From positions 99,548 through 163,547 of the forward strand of contig JAPDKA010000001.1 in the NCBI GenBank assembly GCA_029258825.1: a stretch of 64,000 nucleotides of DNA. The letters are read 5' to 3'. The position numbers and the translations under genes were made by a program. The notes beneath the pieces are model-generated. The model was not told the origin of the DNA. It worked only from the letters and a program-made list of their open reading frames with translations, and did no database searches. This document shows positions 8,328 to 17,000 of this stretch, one piece after another (within the stretch, counting starts at the first letter, position 1; every line of letters begins with the position of its first letter). This DNA comes from an archaeon (GTDB taxonomy: Archaea; Nanobdellota; Nanobdellia; Pacearchaeales; JAPDKA01).

Positions 8328-8781
8328 GTTTAAACGCATTAACAACAACAAAATCAACACAACTAGCATAGTTGGATATTATTGATTTGTCTTTTAATAA
8401 GTTTGGATTATATATTAATACATGTAAACCTGCATACTTGCCAAACTTTTTCTTTATTTTTTCATTTAGAATGCTTCTATCTTGACAAGAAAAAGTTGGT
8501 GCGTATTCTAACACATAACCATCAACTTCAAAACCAGCTACGTGAGTAGGAAATTTTATATCATCAAGCACTAAATCACATATTTCTCCAACAAATACCA
8601 ACTTTGCTTCATTATACAAACTATTTATTAACCTTTGCTTCAAATAAGTTTTTCCGTGAGTGCTGAAGGGCGCATAAATAACTAAAATTATTTTGTTTCT
8701 GTTTGATTTAGATGACTTAGCCAGCTCTTTAACACGTTGCACAATTTCATTAATGGCTTTCTCTATTTTTAGCTCTAACAT
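8314..8781 (-). CDS. Hypothetical small P-loop-like protein
   Basis: 155 residues. After a Lys-rich helical N-terminus, a strand (KIILVIYAPF) leads into STHGKTYLKQRL, which resembles a Walker A loop ending GKT but with Ala in place of the first Gly. Downstream strands (AKLVFVG, HVLIYNP, DFVVVNA) fit a Rossmann-like or kinase-like core. It could be a divergent nucleoside-kinase-type NTPase. The family is not recognised. It is convergent with and overlaps the proS 3' end by 14 bp. Confidence 0.45.
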   Translation of the reverse strand: MLELKIEKAINEIVQRVKELAKSSKSNRNKIILVIYAPFSTHGKTYLKQRLINSLYNEAKLVFVGEICDLVLDDIKFPTHVAGFEVDGYVLEYAPTFSCQDRSILNEKIKKKFGKYAGLHVLIYNPNLLKDKSIISNYASCVDFVVVNAFKLNKI

Positions 8782-8817
8782 AAAAAACTAGCGTAACGTG
8801 TATTTTTATATTTTTTA

Positions 8818-9312
8818 TTACAGCTTTAAAAGGAAATTTTCTATTTTTTGTCTAAAATTGGCAAGGTCATTCTCGTTCAAGTTTACTACAATATCCTCAA
8901 AAGAAATAATAAAAATCTTCGCTTCATTCAACATTTTTCTTATCTCATTCGCTCTCCCAATTTTGAGGTAGTATTGAGCATCAATTCTTTTTTCTTTGTG
9001 TTTCTCTATCATTTTTACTTTTTCTTCACCTAAAAGAAGTTTGGTAAGTAAAATAGAACATAAATGGTTTTCACATTTTAAACCTATTCTTGTAAGAAAA
9101 GAATACAAAGCATAATATTCAGCGTAGTAAATCATAACAGTTGTCCACAAAAAATCTCTTTGAGTTAACATAATTTCAGCACTTTTTAAACTAGATTTTG
9201 CTAATTGTAAATAAGAGCTTGCTATATTTTCGCTTGGTCTTGTTATTTTTATTTCCTTTTTTTTAAAACACCATTTAAGTTTATCTAAGTTAGCCCTGTT
9301 AGCTCTTTTCAT
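8818..9312 (-). CDS. HEPN-domain protein (module 1)
   Basis: 164 residues, all helical. The block SSYLQLAKSSLKSAEIML, then TTVMIYYAEYYALYSFL, is the characteristic first half of archaeal HEPN domains that partner minimal nucleotidyltransferases. The second half (HKEKRIDAQYYL) keeps the Arg and the aQY motif, but I see no canonical R-x4-6-H ribonuclease motif. It overlaps the 3' end of the upstream nucleotidyltransferase gene by 14 bp, so the two are translationally coupled. By family precedent the pair is a toxin-antitoxin system in which the NTase modifies and silences the HEPN ribonuclease. The role here is inferred. Confidence 0.75.
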   Translation of the reverse strand: MKRANRANLDKLKWCFKKKEIKITRPSENIASSYLQLAKSSLKSAEIMLTQRDFLWTTVMIYYAEYYALYSFLTRIGLKCENHLCSILLTKLLLGEEKVKMIEKHKEKRIDAQYYLKIGRANEIRKMLNEAKIFIISFEDIVVNLNENDLANFRQKIENFLLKL

Positions 9313-9862
9313 AGTATTCCCAAAGTTTATTTACAAAGTATGAATGGTTGGTTAATATAACATGATTTTCTAATATTTCTTTTATTAGGGCCTGTCCCTC
9401 GCTAAGAAATTTTTCAAATTGTTTTTTTGTAATCTTAATTTGATGTATTTTATAGGGTAAGAGATAATAAGGAAGATCGCCATTGCCGATTATTAATAAA
9501 TCCAGATCGCTATTAATGTCTGCTTTATATGTAGAAAAAGAACCAAAAACAACTAAACAAGCATCTATCTTTTCTTTAAGAAATGACTTAAAGTGCTTGT
9601 ATTTCTCAATAAAATTTATAGTTTTGTTTATTTCAGCTATGATTAAATAAAGTTTTGTTTTTATATTTTGAAGATTTAAAAAATAGTATTTGTTCTTGCC
9701 TTCCATCTTGGACTTAATTATTTTTTCTTTTTCAAGTTCATTAAGCAATCGTTGTGTAGTGCGCAGTGGCAATCGTGATAAAGCAGAAATTTGTCTAAGA
9801 TAATATTTTTCCTTAAAGTTACTTAGATATAATTCTAAAATTTTGTATCTTTTTTGATACAT
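9299..9862 (-). CDS. MNT-type nucleotidyltransferase with N-terminal winged helix (module 1)
   Basis: 187 residues from the ATG at 9862. An upstream in-frame extension exists, but promoter and operator spacing favour this start. Residues 1-70 form a winged helix (LRQISALSRLPLRTTQRLLN is the recognition region). Residues 100-125 carry the NTase signature VVFGSFSTYKADINSDLDLL (G107-S108, D119 and D121 as metal ligands). It is predicted to AMPylate or otherwise modify the HEPN partner encoded next and, through the winged helix, to bind the palindromes that cover its own start codon. Confidence 0.78.
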   Translation of the reverse strand: MYQKRYKILELYLSNFKEKYYLRQISALSRLPLRTTQRLLNELEKEKIIKSKMEGKNKYYFLNLQNIKTKLYLIIAEINKTINFIEKYKHFKSFLKEKIDACLVVFGSFSTYKADINSDLDLLIIGNGDLPYYLLPYKIHQIKITKKQFEKFLSEGQALIKEILENHVILTNHSYFVNKLWEYYEKS

Positions 9863-9899
9863 ATGTATCAAATATGATACATATTTAAAAACCTTTCGA
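9855..9899 (-). promoter_or_regulatory. Promoter and palindromic operator of HEPN-MNT module 1
   Basis: On the minus strand a BRE (cgaaaggt, near 9899-9892) and TATA (ttttaaat) are followed by three alternating 8-bp half-sites between 9882 and 9855. These are ATGTATCA, a TATT spacer, and TGATACAT, which then forms the perfect 16-bp palindrome TGATACATATGTATCA. The ATG start codon (9862) lies inside the second palindrome. The arrangement fits autorepression by the winged helix of the NTase it precedes. Confidence 0.72.
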
Positions 9900-9959
9900 T
9901 ATCTTTGGACCTTTCGATAAAACTTTAGAAAAACAATAAAACCAATTAAACTTTTAAAA

Positions 9960-10700
9960 TTACAACTCAACTGCAAACCTTAATACAGGCACACTGGCAT
10001 TAAGTGGCTTAACAAAAAACCATGCAGTATTGATTGTTGCATTTACTTCTTGGGTGATTGGTAGTATGCTAACATTAACTGCATAAGTTGTTGCAATTTC
10101 ATCAAGACATTCAATGCATATATAGCCAGGATTTTCAGCATAGTTGTTAATTATAGCATGACTTGCATTAATAAGATTATATAAGCTAAGATCGCTATAA
10201 ACTTGAATTAGTTTTCTCGCTCTATACAATTGTTTGCTTAGGTGTAATCTGCACTGCATCATTGTTACTTGTTGCATTGTTTCAACCTTGTAACATTTAA
10301 GAGAAACCTTAAATCCAGAAATGCTATTGCTGCAGTTCTGGTTGCTATTAAAATACTGCAAAATAGCATTATCAACTGCTTGCAATTCTGGAATTACTGC
10401 AGTTGAATTGACATAGTATAATGCAACTGTGTGATTTGCATAACTAACAGAAACATTTTGAGGCACAACAAAATAGCCAGAACGCTTGGCTATTTCAATT
10501 ATAGCTTTATCAAGAACTACAGCAGCACATTGCTTTTGCGAATCAACAATATTGCGGACAGTTTCAGCATAATGCAGCGTTAAACGACGATAATAAAAAG
10601 AAAAGCTTATTCCTGCAACAATAACAATCAGAGCAATAATAACAAACAATGCAAGCTGTGCTTGTTTTTGCATTTTTACTTTTCTACCTCTTTTTTTCAT
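9960..10700 (-). CDS. Pilin-like secreted protein with N-terminal hydrophobic helix
   Basis: 246 residues. A basic N-terminus (KKRGRKVK) is followed by QKQAQLALFVIIALIVIVAG, the arrangement seen in DPANN type IV pilin-like and related exported proteins (charged head, Q/A at the start of the helix). The rest is extracellular: several N-x-S/T sequons (NVS, NHT, NST, NAS, NIS-like) and five or six Cys, suggesting disulfides and glycosylation. A TATA attttaaac lies about 25-30 bp before the ATG. It may be a pilus or surface component. No closer family is recognised. Confidence 0.55.
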   Translation of the reverse strand: MKKRGRKVKMQKQAQLALFVIIALIVIVAGISFSFYYRRLTLHYAETVRNIVDSQKQCAAVVLDKAIIEIAKRSGYFVVPQNVSVSYANHTVALYYVNSTAVIPELQAVDNAILQYFNSNQNCSNSISGFKVSLKCYKVETMQQVTMMQCRLHLSKQLYRARKLIQVYSDLSLYNLINASHAIINNYAENPGYICIECLDEIATTYAVNVSILPITQEVNATINTAWFFVKPLNASVPVLRFAVEL

Positions 10701-10731
10701 CTTTAAATATCAAGCTTAGTTTAAAATACTT

Positions 10732-11067
10732 TTACTCAACTTTCGCGCCAACATCAATAGATGTGTCTGTAGTTAACAACACTATCTTGCTCTTATCAGC
10801 ATTAACTGCTGCAAGAAGCATACCATCGCTTTTCACACCTCTAATTACTGCTGGCTCTAAATTTGTAAGCATAATGATGGTTTTGCCTAACAACTGTTCT
10901 TTAGCGTAATGCTGTTTTATTCCTGCAACAATCTGGCGTTGTTCATTGCCTAAATCGACTTTCAACACATAAAGTTTATCTGCGTTTGGATGATCAGCCA
11001 CATCAATTATTTTTGCTACCCTTATGTCAAGTTTTTTCCATTCATCAAAGCTAATGCGTTTTTGCAT
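10732..11067 (-). CDS. tRNA-binding OB-fold protein (MetRS C-terminal domain type, Trbp111-like)
   Basis: 111 residues, a single EMAP-II/Trbp111 OB fold. Characteristic stretches are DIRVAKIIDVADHPNADKLY, DLGNEQRQIVAGIKQHY, and the TNLEPAVIRGVKSDGMLLAA signature for binding the outer corner of tRNA. Free-standing copies of this domain act as a dimer with MetRS or as general tRNA chaperones. No MetRS gene is in the window. It may share a transcript with the pilin-like gene downstream, but that gene has its own promoter-like element. Confidence 0.9.
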   Translation of the reverse strand: MQKRISFDEWKKLDIRVAKIIDVADHPNADKLYVLKVDLGNEQRQIVAGIKQHYAKEQLLGKTIIMLTNLEPAVIRGVKSDGMLLAAVNADKSKIVLLTTDTSIDVGAKVE

Positions 11068-11153
11068 GATTTGACAAAGCTGTAGGCATTTTAAAATTTA
11101 ACTATAGCTCAGTAAACGAAATGTTAATAAAGTAGAAATAGAAAATTTTATTC

Positions 11154-14123
11154 ATGGTTTTTGAAAGATTGTTGCAAAAACTTAAAGAGGAAGTAAGTGA
11201 TGAAGAAAAAGAGGAAATAGAAAGATTTGAGAGATATTTCTTAAATAGGCTTAGTGATAAGGAAAAGCAAGAATACGGGCATATATTTGAAGAGCTGTTT
11301 AAGGTTATGAGTGGGGAAGCACAAGCTGAGTTGGTTAGTAGGGCTGGATATATTGCTGAAGATAAATCTGTTGATAGAGCTATTGAGTATGTGAAGGCTA
11401 TGAATGAGAATAGGGAAGTATTAGGGGAGTTGTTTAAGGTTATGAGTGGGGAAGCACAGGCTGGGTTGGTTGGTTGGGCTGGAGAGATTGCTAAAGATAA
11501 ATCTGTTGATATGGCTATCAAGTATGTGAAGGCTATGAATGAGAATAGGGAAGTATTAGGGGAGTTGTTTAAGGTTATGAGCGGGGAAGCACAAGCTGAG
11601 TTGGTTTGTTGGGCTGGAAGTATTGCTGAAGATGAATCTGTTGATAGAGCTATTGAGTATGTGAAGGCTATGAATGAGAATAGGGAAGTGTTTAAGGTTA
11701 TGAGTGGGGAAGCACAGGCTAAGTTGGTTGGTTGGGCTGGAAGTACTGCTAAATATGAATCTGTTGATAGGGTTATTGAGTATGTAAAGGCTATGAATGA
11801 GAATAGGGAAGTATTAGGGGAGTTGTTTAAGGTTATGAGTGGGGAAGCGCAAGCTGAGTTGGTTAGTAGGGCTGGAAGTATTGCTGAAGATAAATCTGTT
11901 GATAGAGCTATTGAGTATGTGAAGGCTATGAATGAGAATAGGGAAGTATTAGGGGAGTTGTTTAAGGTTATGAGTGGGGAAGCACAGGCTGGGTTGGTTG
12001 GTGGGGCTGGATATATTGCTAAATATGAATCTGTTGATAGGGTTATTGGGTATGTAAAGGCTATGAATGAGAATAGGGAAGTATTAGGGGAGTTGTTTAA
12101 GGTTATGAGTGGGGAAGCGCAAGCTGAGTTGGTTGGTAGGGCTGGATATATTGCTAGATGGGAATCTGTTGATAGGGCTATTGAGTATGTGAAGGCTATG
12201 AATGAGAATAGAGAAGCATTAGGGGAGTTGTTTAAGGTTATGAGTGGGGAAGCACAGGTTGAGTTGGTTAGTAGGGCTGGAGAGATTGCTAAAGATAAAT
12301 CTGTTGATATGGCTATCAAGTATGTGAAGGCTATGAATGAGAATAGGGAAGTGTTTAAGGTTATGAGTGGGAAAGCACAGGCTAAGTTGGTTGGTGGGGC
12401 TGGAAGTATTGCTGAAGATAAATCTGTTGATAGAGCTATTGAGTATGTGAAGGCTATGAATGAGAATAGGGAAGTGTTTAAGGTTATGGGTGGGGAAGCA
12501 CAGGCTAAGTTGGTTGGTTGGGCTGGAAGTATTGCTGAATATGAATCTGTTGATAGAGCTATTGAGTATGTGAAGGCTATGAATGAGAATAGGGAAGTAT
12601 TAGGGGAGTTGTTTAAGGTTATGAGTGGGGAAGCACAGGCTAAGTTGGTTAGTGGGGCTGGATATATTGCTAGAGATAAATCTGTTGATAAAGCCATTGG
12701 TTATATTAAACTATTCAAGAATATTACAAACAAAAAGATAAAGGAAAAGGATTTAAAAAGAATAGAAGGATTAACCAAAGAGGTTGATTTTTCTGCTAAT
12801 GATTTGGAAAAGCTTGAAAAAGAAAAAGGGGATGTCTATGAAAAAGCAAGAAGGCTTGTTACTTATGCAAAACTAAAGCAAAATGGTATAGAAATAAGCA
12901 AGCCTTCTTTAAGCAAGGAATGGCAGCAGGAAGCTTATGAGAAAGGTTTAAGCTATGTAAGCCAAAAGTTTGGCATTGATAATCCTGAAGTTGTTGTTAA
13001 GGAAATTGATGATGTTTTGCAATTCACTTTAATTCCTGGTAAATATACTGAAGAGGTTGGAGAATTGTTTAATAATATAGAGAAAATTGAAAAAGAAAAG
13101 AGTAAGGAGTATAAACTTGGAAAGGTTTATCATAATAAAAAAATAGCTGCTGTAAAAACAGAAGCAAAACCAGAAGAGCTTGTTGATTATTTTGTTAAGG
13201 CAATGATTGGAAGGTGGGCAAAGATAAAGCCTACTGCTAAAGGGAAGTTAGGTGTTTACTTTGCTGGGGAAGGGGAAAAGAAAAGGGAAAGCATTAAGCT
13301 TGCTAGAGAATTGCTAAGCAGTTTTGAAGGGAGCAAAAAGTTGAAACAAGCTATGATTTATGTTAGGAGTTGTGAAAAGCCTGAAAAGATATTTAAGGAT
13401 ATTAAGCAGGATTATCAGAAATTAAAGCAAGGTGATAAGGAAGCTGGTTTAAAGATTTTAGAATATTTTCAGAAAAAGTTTGTTGAGCCTGGATTGCCTG
13501 AAAAAGTAGAGCCACTAAGTGATATTATTGATAGCATTAAGGGTTTGTATGGGTTAAAAACAGAGGGTTATGTTGCTGAAACTATAGAGATGGAAAAGCC
13601 AGGAATTGATTTTTTATTTGATTCAAGCAAAACATCTTGCTGTGCTTTTATGCCAAATGGTGCTAATAAAGAGGCAAGCCTTATTTATCTTGCTGATAGG
13701 GATGTTGGACTGCTTAAGTATAAGCTTGTTGGTTTTGATAATAGCAAGGAAGATGCTGGTGTTGCAATAATGGTCAAGTGTAAGGATAAAGATGGCAATA
13801 AAGTCTTGCTTGTTGATTCTGTTGAGTTTAACAGTGCTTTGAGGGATAGCATTAAAGGTTGGAGGGAAAAGTTTTATGATGCTATCCTTAGAGCTGCTAA
13901 GGATAGCAATGTTGATTATGTTGTGTTTAATGTTGATGTTGCCAATGCCAGTCCTCAAGCATTTAACAGAATGCTTGAAAGTAAAGGGGTAAAAAAGAAA
14001 GAAATTTATCTTGAAAAGCTTCATGAGTTGCCTCAAGATGTTGATGAAACATACCTTGAGGCTTTTGGCGGGTGGGAAAAGCCAAAAGGGAAGGTGGAGG
14101 GATATATTGTTGAAGTAAAGTAA
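11154..14123 (+). CDS. Giant repeat protein: 11 helical 41/45-residue repeats plus a unique C-terminal domain
   Basis: 989 residues, no signal peptide or membrane helix. Residues 1-47 are a charged helical head. About 47-521 are 11 nearly identical repeats of 45 residues (41 in units 4, 9 and 10, which lack LGEL), core FKVMSGEAQAELV and SVDRAIEYVKAMNENRE, predicted as alpha solenoid. About 522-790 are helical and Lys/Glu-rich. The last 200 residues form a globular alpha/beta domain with FDSSKTSCCAFMPNGANKEA (vicinal Cys) and VKCKDKDGNKVLLVDSVEF. I recognise no family for that domain, although its shape recalls acyltransferase-like folds. It is probably a cytoplasmic scaffold or recognition protein. 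The repeats suggest recent duplication. Confidence 0.7.
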   Translation: MVFERLLQKLKEEVSDEEKEEIERFERYFLNRLSDKEKQEYGHIFEELFKVMSGEAQAELVSRAGYIAEDKSVDRAIEYVKAMNENREVLGELFKVMSGEAQAGLVGWAGEIAKDKSVDMAIKYVKAMNENREVLGELFKVMSGEAQAELVCWAGSIAEDESVDRAIEYVKAMNENREVFKVMSGEAQAKLVGWAGSTAKYESVDRVIEYVKAMNENREVLGELFKVMSGEAQAELVSRAGSIAEDKSVDRAIEYVKAMNENREVLGELFKVMSGEAQAGLVGGAGYIAKYESVDRVIGYVKAMNENREVLGELFKVMSGEAQAELVGRAGYIARWESVDRAIEYVKAMNENREALGELFKVMSGEAQVELVSRAGEIAKDKSVDMAIKYVKAMNENREVFKVMSGKAQAKLVGGAGSIAEDKSVDRAIEYVKAMNENREVFKVMGGEAQAKLVGWAGSIAEYESVDRAIEYVKAMNENREVLGELFKVMSGEAQAKLVSGAGYIARDKSVDKAIGYIKLFKNITNKKIKEKDLKRIEGLTKEVDFSANDLEKLEKEKGDVYEKARRLVTYAKLKQNGIEISKPSLSKEWQQEAYEKGLSYVSQKFGIDNPEVVVKEIDDVLQFTLIPGKYTEEVGELFNNIEKIEKEKSKEYKLGKVYHNKKIAAVKTEAKPEELVDYFVKAMIGRWAKIKPTAKGKLGVYFAGEGEKKRESIKLARELLSSFEGSKKLKQAMIYVRSCEKPEKIFKDIKQDYQKLKQGDKEAGLKILEYFQKKFVEPGLPEKVEPLSDIIDSIKGLYGLKTEGYVAETIEMEKPGIDFLFDSSKTSCCAFMPNGANKEASLIYLADRDVGLLKYKLVGFDNSKEDAGVAIMVKCKDKDGNKVLLVDSVEFNSALRDSIKGWREKFYDAILRAAKDSNVDYVVFNVDVANASPQAFNRMLESKGVKKKEIYLEKLHELPQDVDETYLEAFGGWEKPKGKVEGYIVEVK
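11292..12718 (+). repeat. In-frame tandem repeat tract, 11 units of 135 or 123 bp
   Basis: Each unit begins near ctgtttaaggttatgag and runs to gagaatagggaagta. Units are near-identical at DNA level, including synonymous positions, with variation concentrated at a few codons after GLV/ELV and around IA-x-x-x-SVD. Three units are 12 bp shorter (no LGEL). It is coding throughout and not a CRISPR array, since there are no spacers. Confidence 0.9.
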
Positions 14124-14161
14124 AAAGAAAAATTTTTAAATTATTAAAGAGTAAATAGACT

Positions 14162-14470
14162 ATGGAAGAAGAATATAAAAAGTATATAGATAAACTGAAA
14201 AAATCATTTAAAGGATTTGGAGAAGAGAATGTCAAAAGACTTATCTATAGTGTAAGTGCCATTGGGGATAAAGAAAAAGCTAAAGAATATATAAATCAAC
14301 TCGTAAAGGCTGCAAAAGCTATAAGGCAATATCCGGTAGACGAAGAAGTAAAAAAATATATCAAATTAGAAAATTGGGTAAAAGCAGGGGGAAACAAGTT
14401 ATCCAAAAAAGAAGCTGAAGAATATATAAAATCTGTTCTGAAAGCTCTAAAGGATTTAACAAAAAAATAA
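14162..14470 (+). CDS. Small helical hypothetical protein
   Basis: 102 residues, Lys/Glu-rich and all helical, with two similar segments around EYINQLVKAAKAI and EYIKSVLKALKDL that suggest an internal duplication of a two-helix unit. No signal peptide. It follows the giant repeat gene by 38 bp on the same strand and uses similar codons, so it is possibly part of the same unit. The family is unknown. Confidence 0.45.
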   Translation: MEEEYKKYIDKLKKSFKGFGEENVKRLIYSVSAIGDKEKAKEYINQLVKAAKAIRQYPVDEEVKKYIKLENWVKAGGNKLSKKEAEEYIKSVLKALKDLTKK

Positions 14471-14490
14471 AGCACAAATAAGTTCTAAAA

Positions 14491-14586
14491 AATATTTATA
14501 AAGCTGAAAAAGTAAACACAAGCATGCAAGCAGGGCAACCAATAAGAAAAACATACAAATTATGGATTTCTAACATAGTTGCGTAA
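14491..14586 (+). other. TATA element followed by a 20-codon ORF, possible gene remnant
   Basis: A TATA box (aatatttataaa, about 14491-14502) stands about 28 bp before ATG 14524. That ATG opens a 20-codon frame (MQAGQPIRKTYKLWISNIVA) ending at TAA 14584-14586. The peptide faintly resembles the start of archaeal RPA-associated OB-fold proteins. It may be a truncated leftover or a short upstream ORF for the acetyltransferase gene at 14602. Weak support. Confidence 0.25.
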
Positions 14587-14601
14587 CGAACAAGCTAAAA
14601 A

Positions 14602-15093
14602 ATGAAGATAGAAAAAATAGAAAAATACAATAGAAAGATCGGAAATGAAATTGTTAAGGTTGAGAAAAAGCGCTTTGGAGATATGGCTTCTGACATTGAA
14701 GATTTAGAGAGGACATTTAAAGATAAGGATAGCATTTTGATTGTTGCTAAAGAAAATGGTAAGGTAATTGGTTATATAGCTGGATTGCCATTAAGCAAAG
14801 CCTATGATTGGCTCTCCATTTATGATAAAGCCCTAAAACCTGAAAAAAAGACTTTCTATGTTGAGAGCATTGCCATATTACCAGGTTATAGGAATGTATT
14901 TCAGAAGTTAATAAAAAAATTGTATGAAGAAGTTAAAAAGAGAGGTTACAAAAAAATTGCTGTTCATGCAAGAAAACAAAATAAGTTAAGTGATGTAATG
15001 CAAAAAAGGTATGGCATGAAATACGTTAGGACTCTACACGATTGGTTCGATTGGGGTGGGGATTTTGACTATTTAGAAAAGAAAATTGAATGA
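14602..15093 (+). CDS. GNAT-family N-acetyltransferase
   Basis: 163 residues. The GNAT core is visible: SILIVAKENGKVIGYIAGLP (strands 2-3), VESIAILPGYRNVFQKLI (strand 4 and the acetyl-CoA pyrophosphate-binding turn, here PGYRNVFQK rather than the Q/RxxGxG/A consensus) and KIAVHARKQNKLSDVMQKRY. The C-terminus has a Trp/Asp-rich DWFDWGGDF segment. The CoA loop departs from consensus, so activity is not certain. The substrate is unknown. It sits between the repeat-protein cluster and argS. Confidence 0.72.
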   Translation: MKIEKIEKYNRKIGNEIVKVEKKRFGDMASDIEDLERTFKDKDSILIVAKENGKVIGYIAGLPLSKAYDWLSIYDKALKPEKKTFYVESIAILPGYRNVFQKLIKKLYEEVKKRGYKKIAVHARKQNKLSDVMQKRYGMKYVRTLHDWFDWGGDFDYLEKKIE

Positions 15094-15168
15094 AAAAGTT
15101 TAACATCGATAAAAATACAAAAAAGTTCCTTCCATTAACTTTTTAAAACAAAACAATTATGGATAATT

Positions 15169-16932
15169 ATGCAAACCTACTTCTTGCAAACACTAAAACA
15201 AAAAATAGCTGAACAAATAGTAGCAGCACTAAGGCAAGTTGCAATAGAAAGGGGCACAGACATTAATATTAATGTAAAGGATATATTGAACTTAATCGAA
15301 AAACCAAAAGCTGATTATGGCGATCTTGCTTTGCCGTGTTTTCATTTTGTAAGGCAACTTAAAGCTAGCCCTGACTTTATTGCAGAAAAACTGAAAAAAC
15401 GACTTGAACAAGTAAAGCCTAAATACATAGCCAAGATAGAACAAGAAAAAGCATATGTCAACTTTTTCTTTGATTATACAGCATTGCTTGATGCTATAGA
15501 AGAAATTTCAAGCAAGGGTTATGGAAGCAAACAAGCAACAAAACAATTACGCGTTATGATCGAATACAGCAGCCCTAACACTAATAAACCATTGCATTTA
15601 GGGCATTTACGTAATGATTGTATTGGGATGGCGCTAGCCAATTTACTTGAGTTTTATGGCTATAAGGTTATTAAGGCAATGTTGCTGAACGACAAAGGGT
15701 TGCCAATATTCAAAGTGATTGCTGCACTTGAATTAAGCAAGTATAAAACACCGAGACAGGCAAACATGAAACCGGATCATTTTGTTGGTTGGTTGTATGT
15801 GTTGTTTGAACAACAAGCAAAACAGAATGAACAACTTATCGAGAAAGCACGAAAATTGATGCAAAAATTTGAATCAGGCGATAAGCATGTTGTTGCTCTA
15901 TGGCGTAAAGTTAATGCGTGGGCCTGGCAAGGAATGAAGCAAACATACAATATTATCGGTAGTAAGTTTGATGTGATATTTAAAGAGAGTAAGTTTTACA
16001 AGAAGGCTAACAAATATATTGAAGCTGGGTTGAAGCTGGGTGTATTTAAGCAAACGGAAAAAGGTGTTGAGGCTAGTTTAAGCAATTATGGTTTGCCTGA
16101 TAAAGTTGTATTAAGAAAAGATAACACAAGTGTATACATAACAACAGACATTGCATTGAGCATTTACAAATTTGAAAAATTCAAACTAGATAAGAGCATA
16201 TGGGTTGTAGCCAATGAACAACAGCTGTATTTTAAACAACTTTTCAAAATTCTTGAGTTGCTCGGTTATGATTGGGCAAAACAAGATTGCATACATCTTG
16301 CTTATGGTTTAGTATTGCTGCATGAAGGAAAAATGAAAAGTAGAGAAGGTAATGTTATCGATGCTGATCAACTTATTGAAGAAGTAAAAGAACTTGCAAA
16401 ACAAGAACTAGCAAAAAGAAATGTTAACGTAAACGGTGTTGTCGGCAAACAAAGAGCATTAAGCATTGCACTTGCTGCAATAAAATATTACTTTCTCAAA
16501 GTTGATTGTATGAAAGATGTGTTGTTTGATAAAAAAGCTGCAATTGACTTTGAAGGATTTACTGGGCCATATTTGCTTTATAGCTATGTTAGGGCAAAGA
16601 GTATAATTAAAAAAGGAAAAATAAATACAAAGCAAATTCTTAAGCAACGTTCAACTACAAACCAAATGGAAAAACAAGAAAAGGAACTGCTGAGATTGCT
16701 TCTAGAGTTTCCAGATGTAGTTAAGGATGCTGCAACAAAATTGAAGCCAGATATACTTGCAATTTATGCTTATAAACTAGCGCAGTGCTTTAATACATTT
16801 TATGCAGAACTGCCAGTGCTTCATGCAGACAAAAGCGAAAGAATAAAAAGACTAAAGTTAGTGATAGCATTTACCAACGTGATGCGTTTATGCTTGAAAC
16901 TGCTTAATCTGCCAATAATTGATGAGATGTAA
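15169..16932 (+). CDS. argS: Arginyl-tRNA synthetase
   Basis: 587 residues, normal length. An N-terminal additional domain (DYGDLALPCFHF) is followed by the class I HIGH motif as HLGHLRND, preceded by the SSPNTNKPL segment typical of ArgRS. A KMSKS-like GKMKSREGNV stands near residue 390, and a DALR anticodon-binding domain at the C-terminus contains GPYLLYSYVRAKSI. It charges tRNA-Arg in the cytoplasm. It is on its own promoter, with a TATA-like ctttttaaaac about 25 bp before the ATG. Confidence 0.97.
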   Translation: MQTYFLQTLKQKIAEQIVAALRQVAIERGTDININVKDILNLIEKPKADYGDLALPCFHFVRQLKASPDFIAEKLKKRLEQVKPKYIAKIEQEKAYVNFFFDYTALLDAIEEISSKGYGSKQATKQLRVMIEYSSPNTNKPLHLGHLRNDCIGMALANLLEFYGYKVIKAMLLNDKGLPIFKVIAALELSKYKTPRQANMKPDHFVGWLYVLFEQQAKQNEQLIEKARKLMQKFESGDKHVVALWRKVNAWAWQGMKQTYNIIGSKFDVIFKESKFYKKANKYIEAGLKLGVFKQTEKGVEASLSNYGLPDKVVLRKDNTSVYITTDIALSIYKFEKFKLDKSIWVVANEQQLYFKQLFKILELLGYDWAKQDCIHLAYGLVLLHEGKMKSREGNVIDADQLIEEVKELAKQELAKRNVNVNGVVGKQRALSIALAAIKYYFLKVDCMKDVLFDKKAAIDFEGFTGPYLLYSYVRAKSIIKKGKINTKQILKQRSTTNQMEKQEKELLRLLLEFPDVVKDAATKLKPDILAIYAYKLAQCFNTFYAELPVLHADKSERIKRLKLVIAFTNVMRLCLKLLNLPIIDEM

Positions 16933-16942
16933 TTGCAAAATA

Positions 16943-16962
16943 AATCGAAAAATATTTAAATA
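16943..16962 (+). promoter_or_regulatory. BRE/TATA for the gene at 17001
   Basis: aatcgaaaaatatttaaata: a cgaaaa BRE next to TATA atttaaata, about 40 bp before the ATG at 17001, giving a predicted short AT-rich leader. Confidence 0.5.
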
Positions 16963-17000
16963 AGTTACTACTATAAAATTTAAACTAAAATCTGTTAAAA

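Noticed and set aside
11102..12697. A 531-codon open frame on the minus strand across the repeat tract, with repeated SLFSFIAFTY phrases
   Set aside because: It is the antisense of the 11 coding repeats. Periodic sequence keeps the opposite frame open, and the plus-strand frame continues into a unique domain with normal codon use.
11292..12718. CRISPR-like array
   Set aside because: Repeats are contiguous, coding, 123-135 bp long and have no spacers. No cas genes are in the window.
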